Source of the DNA: Bacteroidales bacterium
GTDB taxonomy: Bacteria > Bacteroidota > Bacteroidia > Bacteroidales > UBA12077
Direction: 5' to 3'
DNA: 5,004 nucleotides
Assembly: GCA_030600865.1 (NCBI GenBank)
Contig: JAUVUS010000240.1
Coordinates: forward strand, 1-5,004
Positions 1 to 5,004 of this stretch are shown here, piece by piece (position 1 is the first letter of the stretch; each line of letters starts with the position of its first letter). A program made the translations under genes and the position numbers. A model generated the notes under the pieces. The model did not search any database. It saw only the letters and a list, made by a program, of their open reading frames with translations, and was not told where the DNA came from.

Positions 1-1879
1 ATACATCATCAACTGAATCATATAAGTTAATTGGTCTGGGAGATAATTTTATACTACCCAATTGAGATTTCGACCACTGTAATAAATTTCCTAAAAGGTT
101 AAAAAGGTTTTGTGATGATTCAAAAATTATCTTTATATATTCACTAATTTCATCTTTACTTAATTCGTCTATTTGATTATAAAGTGTCTCAGAGAATCCT
201 AAAAGAGATTGAAACGGATTCTTAAGGTCATGAGCTATAATAGAGAAAAACTTGTCTTTAGTGGCATTTAATTCTTTTAAGTTATATTCAGAAATTGTAA
301 GCTTTTTATTTGTATCTCTTAATTGATCATTTTTTGATCTAAGTAAGTTGTTGGTTTTTTTCTTTAACCTGAACTGACTAAAAATTAAAACAGCTAACGC
401 TAAAATTAGTATTGAAAAAGCAATCGAATAATTCTTAATGTTTTTTTGACGATTAAGTTCAAGTACATGAATTTGATTATCTTTTTTTAATAGTTTGTTT
501 TCAGTTTCAAGATTATCCGTTTCATATTTGATTTTCATTTCAGTAATTCGATTGGAACTATTGGTGGAATAAATACTGTCGTTTATTTCGGAATATAATT
601 TATAGTACTCTAATGCCTTTTTATAATTATTTAGCTCTGAATAAAGCTGATAATAAAGGTCGTATGATTCTAAAAGCCATTCTTTTGTATTGATTTGTTT
701 TGATAACTTAATGGCAATATTTAAGTTGTTTTGTGCTTTAACGTATTGTTTCTGACGTAAAAAGAGGTTTGCCAAATTGTTGTGATTGTTTGCCAAGCTA
801 TAGATATCATTTGCTTCCCTTGTCAAATCTGTTGATTCTTGTAAATTAGTATAGGCTTTATCATATTCGCCTAAATCTAAATAAATTAAACCGATATTGG
901 TTAATGCCGTGGCTATTCCATCTGTACGTTCCAGTTCTTGATTTAGCTTTAGCGATTTGTTATAATATTCAAGGGCTTTTTCTTTATCTCCTTTTTCATC
1001 ATAAGCTGTTCCAATGTTATTATAGGCAGTGGCTTGTCCTTCTTTATTATCGGATTCAATATCCATTTCGAGTGTTTTCTGGTAATATTCAAGGGCTTTG
1101 TTGTTTTCATCGATAGATTGATAAACAATTCCAAGATTATTATATATCATAGAGATGCCGTTAAGATTATCTGCTTTCTGAAAAATTTTCAGAGCGTCAA
1201 GGAAATATTTTAAAGCTTCATCATAACTTGATATTTCGAAATAAACGTTACCCAAACCATTATAAATGGTTGCTAAGTCCAACTCATCTTTAATTTCCCT
1301 GGCAATACCAAGAGCCTTTATATAATTTTCAATAGCTTCCTTGTACTTGCTCATGCTCGCATATGTTTGAGCAATCCTGCGAAAGTATATAGCAATATTT
1401 TCTTTATCGTTACGCTTTATACTTTCTTCCAGAGCTTTTTTTAAATATTCATTTGCTTGTTGGTAATCGTTTTTAAAGATATATTCAGAAGCAATATTAT
1501 GATATATATCTGTTATTCCTTCGGAATCATTTATTTCAAGTCTTACTTCAAGACATTTCATATAAAACTCTAAAGCAGTTTTAGTATCTCCTTGATGAGA
1601 ATATACATTTCCAATCCTATTATATGAATCTGATAATCCTTTTTTATCCTGAACAATATGAGCAAGGTTTAGAGCCTCATTTGCAAAATACAAACTACTA
1701 TCTAAAGAGAAGTTCCAATAATTCCTCGATATGTTATTGAGAATTTCAATTTTGCCTTTATCATCAGCTTTTTCCAGTTCGTTAAACAGGCTGTCAATAG
1801 CTTGTCTGTTGTCTTGCGAAAGAGAATAAAGTGAAATAAGCATTAAAATTGCCGAAATGTATAATTTGATTTTTTGCAT
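1..1879 (-). CDS. TPR-containing transmembrane sensor histidine kinase (3' end cut by window edge)
   Basis: This is one open frame of 626 visible residues. It starts at the ATG at 1877-1879, the first start after an in-frame TAA just upstream, and runs off the left edge. Residues 1-22 form a signal peptide (hydrophobic core ending SLYSLSQ). Residues 41-440 are ten tetratricopeptide repeats with recurring IG/LG..Y and KALEYY wording. A coiled coil spans about 443-481 and a single transmembrane helix about 485-503. A second charged linker (505-540) leads to the HisKA H-box FFSIIAHDLKNPF, with phospho-acceptor His550 (codon at 230-232). The second dimerisation helix (LLGNLLQWSKSQ, 596-607) follows. 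The HATPase domain, with its N, G1 and G2 boxes, must lie beyond the window. By family, such proteins sense a signal with the periplasmic TPR region and autophosphorylate for a response regulator. Ligand and partner are not visible. No PAS or HAMP domain is seen. No Shine-Dalgarno sequence precedes the start, which is normal in Bacteroidota. Confidence 0.93.
   Translation of the reverse strand, partial: MQKIKLYISAILMLISLYSLSQDNRQAIDSLFNELEKADDKGKIEILNNISRNYWNFSLDSSLYFANEALNLAHIVQDKKGLSDSYNRIGNVYSHQGDTKTALEFYMKCLEVRLEINDSEGITDIYHNIASEYIFKNDYQQANEYLKKALEESIKRNDKENIAIYFRRIAQTYASMSKYKEAIENYIKALGIAREIKDELDLATIYNGLGNVYFEISSYDEALKYFLDALKIFQKADNLNGISMIYNNLGIVYQSIDENNKALEYYQKTLEMDIESDNKEGQATAYNNIGTAYDEKGDKEKALEYYNKSLKLNQELERTDGIATALTNIGLIYLDLGEYDKAYTNLQESTDLTREANDIYSLANNHNNLANLFLRQKQYVKAQNNLNIAIKLSKQINTKEWLLESYDLYYQLYSELNNYKKALEYYKLYSEINDSIYSTNSSNRITEMKIKYETDNLETENKLLKKDNQIHVLELNRQKNIKNYSIAFSILILALAVLIFSQFRLKKKTNNLLRSKNDQLRDTNKKLTISEYNLKELNATKDKFFSIIAHDLKNPFQSLLGFSETLYNQIDELSKDEISEYIKIIFESSQNLFNLLGNLLQWSKSQLGSIKLSPRPINLYDSVDDV
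560..1759 (-). repeat. Coding TPR array: ten 40-residue repeats
   Basis: Kinase residues 41-440 divide into ten units of exactly 40 residues with no insertion or deletion. The small pair (IG, LG or IA) falls at residues 89-90, 129-130, 169-170, 209-210, 249-250, 289-290, 329-330 and 369-370. The helix B end (AL, TL or SL) falls at 149-150, 189-190, 229-230, 269-270 and 309-310. At DNA level a 17-base identity (taatattcaagggcttt on the plus strand) recurs at 963-979 and 1083-1099, 120 bases apart, encoding the KALEYY segment of two units. The unit boundaries are my choice of register. The first and last units match the consensus least well. Confidence 0.85.
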
Positions 1880-1901
1880 TGTATGGAATGTATAATTTAA
1901 T

Positions 1902-1930
1902 TAAGTGTCAAGTTATGAAATAATTGTCAA
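1902..1930 (-). promoter_or_regulatory. Direct repeat TTGACAnTTA, 19-base spacing, upstream of the kinase gene
   Basis: Read on the minus strand, TTGACAATTA (1921-1930) and TTGACACTTA (1902-1911) match at 9 of 10 bases, with starts 19 bases apart, about two helical turns. They lie 23-51 bases before the kinase start. They could be tandem half-sites for a response regulator. TTGACA also resembles a sigma70 -35 element, but no convincing -10 sits at the right distance. A partial match to the Bacteroidota -7 motif TAnnTTTG (TATAATTG, 1928-1935, one mismatch) overlaps the upstream copy, without a clear -33 element. In such AT-rich sequence chance is possible. Confidence 0.3.
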
Positions 1931-1934
1931 TTAT

Positions 1935-1978
1935 AAAAAAAACAGCATCTAATCAGTAGAAAATTAATTTTTCCTGCT
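1935..1978 (-). terminator. Possible weak Rho-independent terminator after xseA
   Basis: Just past the xseA stop, the minus strand can pair AGCA (1975-1978) with TGCT (1944-1947). This encloses the palindrome AAAATTAATTTT (1960-1971). A run of eight T (1935-1942) follows, separated from the outer stem by one base. The position suits the end of the protease/xseA transcript. The stem is short and nearly all A/T, so the hairpin would be weak and the call is tentative. Confidence 0.3.
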
Positions 1979-1982
1979 TCAT
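1953..1982 (-). other. Nine-codon mini-ORF right after the xseA stop (possible xseB start remnant)
   Basis: One base after the xseA TAA an ATG opens the frame MKQEKLIFY and then reaches TGA. In many bacteria xseB, the small subunit of exodeoxyribonuclease VII (roughly 60-80 residues), starts at or very near the xseA stop, and its N-terminus is often Lys/Glu-rich before a Leu-x-[FY]. The position and the K/E-rich start therefore recall xseB. However, nothing after the TGA looks like XseB in any minus-strand frame, and only 104 bases separate xseA from the kinase gene. It may be a remnant or simply chance. I do not claim that it is translated. Confidence 0.2.
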
Positions 1983-1983
1983 T

Positions 1984-3363
1984 TTATTTTTCAAATTTTT
2001 CCCTGACTCTACTACGTATTAAACCAGAAAAAAGTTTGGTTATTATTTCATCATTTTCCTTAATTTTCTTAGAATCTTTTATTTTTTCACCGTTAAAATA
2101 TGTAATAGAATAACCTCTTTTAAGAATGTTTTCCGGATTTAATAATAACGCCTTGTTTTCCAGGTTGTTAATAATTAAATTTTGTTTCTGTGTATAAAGT
2201 ACACATATGTGTTTTAATTTATTTTCTGCTATCCTTATTTTCCCCGACTGATTAAAAGTTACTTTTGTCGAAGTCTTTTCTAAAAGATTAGAAAACTTAA
2301 GCAATTGATTTATTTTTATCTGACTAGATTGTTTTGTACTATTCTTTAGCTTTTCTATAATTATATCTAATTGGTAATTATATTTATCCAGATTGTTTTT
2401 TACAGCAGGAACAGTTATGACACCATACCGGGCAAGTTTTGTTTTTTGATCTTGTATATACCCGGTAATCAGATCAAGAATATTATCTTTTAAATAATGG
2501 AGGTTATCTTCAAAATCAGATATTTTTTCAATTATATATTCTGCAACAGCAGTAGGTGTTTTAAGTTTCTTGTGAGCAACTATATCAACGATAGATTCAT
2601 CCTTGGCATGTCCAATGCCTGTTATAACCGGCAATGGAAACTGAGCAACATTTGTAGCCAGCAAGTAACTATTAAAACAGTTAAGATCAGCCTGAGATCC
2701 TCCTCCACGAATAATAACCACGAGATCAAAAAAATCTTCATAATTGTAGATTTTTTCCAATGTGTTAATAATAGATTCTTCAGCTTGCAAACCTTGCATT
2801 ATTGAAGGAAACAGTTTTATATAAAATGTATATCCAAAATTGTTATTTTCAAGTTGATTAATAAAATCCTGGTAACCGGCTGCAGTATCGGATGAGATAA
2901 TGGCAATTTTTTGGGGAATAACAGGGAAGGCTAATTCCTTGTTCATATTAATTACTCCTTCGCTTTCGAGTTTTTTTAATGTTTCGCCTTTTTTTTGAGC
3001 CAGATCACCTAAGGTATAGTTTGGATCAATATCTGAGATATTTAGACTTAAGCCATAAAGTTCATGGAATTCGATATTTGCTTGAACTAAAATTTTTATA
3101 CCAGGGCTTAATTCATGTCCTGTCGTATTTTCAAAATAAGGGCGGAGCATACGGTATGTAAATGCCCATATTGTAGCCCTTGTTCTTGCAATAATATTAT
3201 CAGTTATAGCATCTTTTTCAACTAATTCAATATAACAATGTCCATTTCTGTTTACATTTAATTCACTTATTTCAGCAATTACCCATATAGATTTTGGGAA
3301 ATTTGAATTTATTTTTTCCTGAATATCTTTATTTAATTCAAGTAAAGTGAATTTTTGAACCAT
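1984..3363 (-). CDS. xseA: Exodeoxyribonuclease VII large subunit
   Basis: This complete gene encodes 459 residues, close to the usual 400-460 for XseA. XseA is the catalytic subunit of exonuclease VII, a cytoplasmic, metal-independent nuclease that degrades single-stranded DNA from both ends to oligonucleotides, normally with several copies of the small subunit XseB. The N-terminal OB-fold DNA-binding domain spans about 5-112 (WVIAEISELNVNRNGHCYIEL at 27-47). The catalytic domain begins near 120. It contains IAIISSDTAAGYQDF (153-167), VVIIRGGGSQADL (215-227) and VITGIGHAKDESIVDIVAH (246-264), then KTPTAVAEYI. Arg219, His252 and Asp255 lie in the conserved catalytic motifs, so the enzyme looks active. 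A coiled-coil region (about 280-405) and the LNPENILKRGYSI motif (408-420) complete the family pattern. The ATG lies two bases after the protease stop. An AGGA at 3369-3372, inside the end of the protease gene, could act as its ribosome site. No xseB follows. Confidence 0.97.
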   Translation of the reverse strand: MVQKFTLLELNKDIQEKINSNFPKSIWVIAEISELNVNRNGHCYIELVEKDAITDNIIARTRATIWAFTYRMLRPYFENTTGHELSPGIKILVQANIEFHELYGLSLNISDIDPNYTLGDLAQKKGETLKKLESEGVINMNKELAFPVIPQKIAIISSDTAAGYQDFINQLENNNFGYTFYIKLFPSIMQGLQAEESIINTLEKIYNYEDFFDLVVIIRGGGSQADLNCFNSYLLATNVAQFPLPVITGIGHAKDESIVDIVAHKKLKTPTAVAEYIIEKISDFEDNLHYLKDNILDLITGYIQDQKTKLARYGVITVPAVKNNLDKYNYQLDIIIEKLKNSTKQSSQIKINQLLKFSNLLEKTSTKVTFNQSGKIRIAENKLKHICVLYTQKQNLIINNLENKALLLNPENILKRGYSITYFNGEKIKDSKKIKENDEIITKLFSGLIRSRVREKFEK

Positions 3364-3365
3364 TG

Positions 3366-5004
3366 CTATCCTATTTTGCTGATTCTTTTTTGTATTATTT
3401 GATTGCCAATTTTTATTTTTAGCAAATAAATTCCAGAAGGTAAATTATCTAAATTATTTAAATTTATAATAGTAAAACCGTTCGAAGATTTTCGTTCACA
3501 CATTATTTTTCTACCAACAATATTAAATAATTCGATAGTAACGACTTTATCTGCTTTTTGTAACAATTCAATACTAATATAACTCGAGAAAGGGTTAGGG
3601 TAAACTTTAACTATTGCTTTTTCTGCAAATGAAACTATACTGGTGTTTGTTAAGTTTGCAGCTTTACCAAAATCAGGAATTCCATATCCCAGTTTATAGT
3701 CTGGATCTGAATATTGGTGAGCACTTTCTTCAATTTTTTGAATAATCTCCATGTTATTCATATCCGGGTAAAATTGCCACAAACATGCAGCCATTCCTGC
3801 CATAATAGGAGTTGAGAAAGATGTCCCGTTTGCAACAGTTATTAAACCATCAGTTCCCTGAACAGCTGTTTGGTAACCCATTGCAGCAACATTAGGTTTT
3901 ATACGTCCATCGAATGTTGGGCCTAATCCACTAAAGTAAACATAGGTGGCATATGCATCAACAGCTCCAACCGTTAAAACACTGTCTCCATCTGCGGGTG
4001 CAGATATGTATTTCCATGGATCATCTGCCAGATTTCCTGCGCTATTTAATACAAGTATTCCTTTTGATGCTGCAATATCAGCAGCCTTTGTAATAAATGT
4101 TGTATTTCCATCCATATCAGAATAAGTGTAATTTTGAGATGGATCGTCAAATTCTGTATAACCTAAAGATGATGTTATAATATCGGAACCAACACTGTCG
4201 GCGAATTCGGCAGCCGCTACCCAATTATCCTCTTCAACTGAATATTCTGTTGATGTTTCTTCGCTTCTTAATAGCCAATAATTGGCTTTAGGTGCAGTTC
4301 CAATCAATTCGCCCGGGATATTTCCACCCATAGTAGATAAAACTTTCATTCCATGGCTTGATGCATCAAAAACCTGACTATCACCATCAACAAAATCTTT
4401 TGTTCCTACAATCTGATTGTTAACCCAGAGGCTATCAAATGCCGGTAATGAATCGACATTGTAAAATCCGGCATCAATCACGGCAATAGTAATGCCTTGT
4501 CCCTTATAACCATTTTGATGTAAAACATGACCGTTGAGCATACTAATTTGAGTAGTAGCATAACCATAATCTAAAGGGTCATTATTTTCTGATAAAATTG
4601 TTAAGTGGGTTTTTTCGAAAAAGCTTTTTTTCAAAAATGGTTTAAGATTGGACACAGTTTTTTGTTTTGATTTTATAAACCCAATATGTGTTATCGTATC
4701 AATTAATTCCTGATCAGTGGTATAAACAACAACGGTATTTAACCATTTAGATTTATTGAGAATGTGTAATCCGAGTTTTTCGAGACTGTCAAGATAAGTT
4801 TTAGAAACAGGTAAATCATTGATTTGTATATCGATGTTTTGTTTAATTCTTCTATCAATAGCCGTTTGAGAAAGAAATTCTTCGGGTTTGTCAACTGAAT
4901 AGCTGTTGTAGTTTTTATCTGTTAAAAACAGGCGATAGCTATTTTCTCCAACTTGAGCAAAAGAAGTATAAGATGCAATTAATATAAAAATTAAAAAACT
5001 TAAT
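3366..5004 (-). CDS. Secreted S8 (subtilisin-like) serine protease with T9SS type A sorting domain (start just off the right edge)
   Basis: The frame is open from the TAG at 3366-3368 to the edge, giving 545 visible residues numbered from the codon at 5001-5003. Residues 1-16 are the end of a signal peptide (LSFLIFILIASYTSFA, cut before Gln17), so few residues are missing. Residues 23-116 resemble the N-terminal propeptide of Bacteroidota subtilases (YRLFLTDK, FLSQTAIDRR, DLPVS.TYLDSL, SKWLNTVVVY). The S8 domain follows with Asp177 (AVIDAGF, codon 4473-4475), His217 (SSHGMKV, codon 4353-4355), oxyanion Asn324 (NSAGN) and Ser395 (NGTSFSTP, codon 3819-3821), so it should be active. Residues 467-545 are a T9SS type A C-terminal domain: VYPNPF, then VTIELFNIVGRKI, LPSGIYLLKI and a basic end (QKRISKIG). 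By family it would enter the periplasm by Sec, cross the outer membrane by T9SS, lose the sorting domain and act on or outside the cell surface. Its substrate is unknown. A GTG at 4653-4655 is an internal Val, not the start. Confidence 0.95.
   Translation of the reverse strand, partial: LSFLIFILIASYTSFAQVGENSYRLFLTDKNYNSYSVDKPEEFLSQTAIDRRIKQNIDIQINDLPVSKTYLDSLEKLGLHILNKSKWLNTVVVYTTDQELIDTITHIGFIKSKQKTVSNLKPFLKKSFFEKTHLTILSENNDPLDYGYATTQISMLNGHVLHQNGYKGQGITIAVIDAGFYNVDSLPAFDSLWVNNQIVGTKDFVDGDSQVFDASSHGMKVLSTMGGNIPGELIGTAPKANYWLLRSEETSTEYSVEEDNWVAAAEFADSVGSDIITSSLGYTEFDDPSQNYTYSDMDGNTTFITKAADIAASKGILVLNSAGNLADDPWKYISAPADGDSVLTVGAVDAYATYVYFSGLGPTFDGRIKPNVAAMGYQTAVQGTDGLITVANGTSFSTPIMAGMAACLWQFYPDMNNMEIIQKIEESAHQYSDPDYKLGYGIPDFGKAANLTNTSIVSFAEKAIVKVYPNPFSSYISIELLQKADKVVTIELFNIVGRKIMCERKSSNGFTIINLNNLDNLPSGIYLLKIKIGNQIIQKRISKIG
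3369..3372 (-). promoter_or_regulatory. Shine-Dalgarno-like AGGA ahead of xseA, inside the protease gene end
   Basis: The minus strand reads AGGA, then five bases, then the xseA ATG. The GGA is the last sense codon (Gly) of the protease and is followed directly by its TAG stop. With stop and start only two bases apart, ribosomes finishing the protease could reinitiate on xseA, so translational coupling is likely. Bacteroidota depend little on Shine-Dalgarno pairing, so AGGA itself may be incidental. Confidence 0.4.

Larger units (their letters stand above)
1880..1983. other. Intergenic region between xseA and the kinase gene
   Basis: This 104-base, very AT-rich gap is the only intergenic stretch of any size in the window. 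It contains the possible terminator, the nine-codon mini-ORF and the TTGACA direct repeat listed separately. It is too short for a normal xseB. I see no tRNA, riboswitch or small-RNA signature in it. Confidence 0.7.

Noticed and set aside
963..1099. 17-base direct repeat as a mobile-element target or recombination site
   Set aside because: The two copies are 120 bases apart, in frame, and encode the same part of neighbouring TPR units, so protein repeat duplication explains them.
904..1116. Plus-strand 70-codon ORF
   Set aside because: It lies antisense within the TPR-coding part of the kinase gene, and its Tyr/Leu/Phe-rich sequence is what the reverse of that repeat DNA gives. It has no family resemblance.
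949..1134. Minus-strand 61-codon ORF
   Set aside because: It is out of frame with the kinase but on the same strand, inside well-formed TPR codons. Its low-complexity Lys/Ile content reflects the repeat DNA.
1906..1930. TTGACA copies as a classical sigma70 -35 element
   Set aside because: Neither copy has a good -10 hexamer at 16-18 bases, and Bacteroidota primary sigma factors use a different consensus. Kept only as a repeat.
2497..2805. Plus-strand 102-codon ORF
   Set aside because: It is antisense to the conserved catalytic core of xseA, and the xseA frame fully explains this stretch.
2979..3161. Plus-strand 60-codon ORF
   Set aside because: It is antisense to the OB-fold region of xseA and has no recognisable domain or start context.
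4653..4655. GTG as the protease start codon
   Set aside because: It is an internal Val codon. The same frame upstream encodes a propeptide and signal peptide, and without them the protein could not be exported.

Overview
The window is strongly AT-rich, and all three genes it carries lie on the minus strand. Several features point to a Bacteroidota (Bacteroidetes) bacterium. There is a secreted subtilase ending in a type IX secretion (T9SS) type A sorting domain. There is a periplasmic-TPR sensor histidine kinase of the style common in that phylum. The exodeoxyribonuclease VII large subunit carries Bacteroidota-like wording (SSDTAAGYQDF, NVAQFPLPVITGIGH). Shine-Dalgarno sequences are weak or absent. 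I cannot place it below phylum from this sequence.

Layout in transcription order, right to left. From the right edge to 3366 is an S8 subtilisin-like protease. Its frame stays open to the window edge and includes a signal peptide and a propeptide, so only the start codon and perhaps a few residues are missing. It reads: signal peptide, propeptide, catalytic domain with an intact Asp/His/Asn/Ser set, then the T9SS sorting domain. Two bases after its stop, xseA starts (3363 to 1984), a complete exodeoxyribonuclease VII large subunit. A 104-base intergenic region follows (1880-1983). It holds a possible weak terminator, a 9-codon mini-ORF exactly where xseB might start, and a 10-base direct repeat spaced 19 bases apart. 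Then comes a large sensor histidine kinase (1879 to beyond position 1). It has a signal peptide, ten TPRs in an exact 40-residue register, one transmembrane helix, a coiled coil and the phospho-acceptor H-box. The window edge cuts it before the ATPase domain.

The protease and xseA are almost certainly one transcript, although one product is exported and the other acts on DNA in the cytoplasm. The kinase is probably a separate unit. Beyond these, I see no RNA gene, insertion sequence, CRISPR array or phage gene, and nothing that clearly forms a new multi-gene system. The points most worth a second look are the missing xseB, the tight protease/xseA coupling, and the direct repeat ahead of the kinase.
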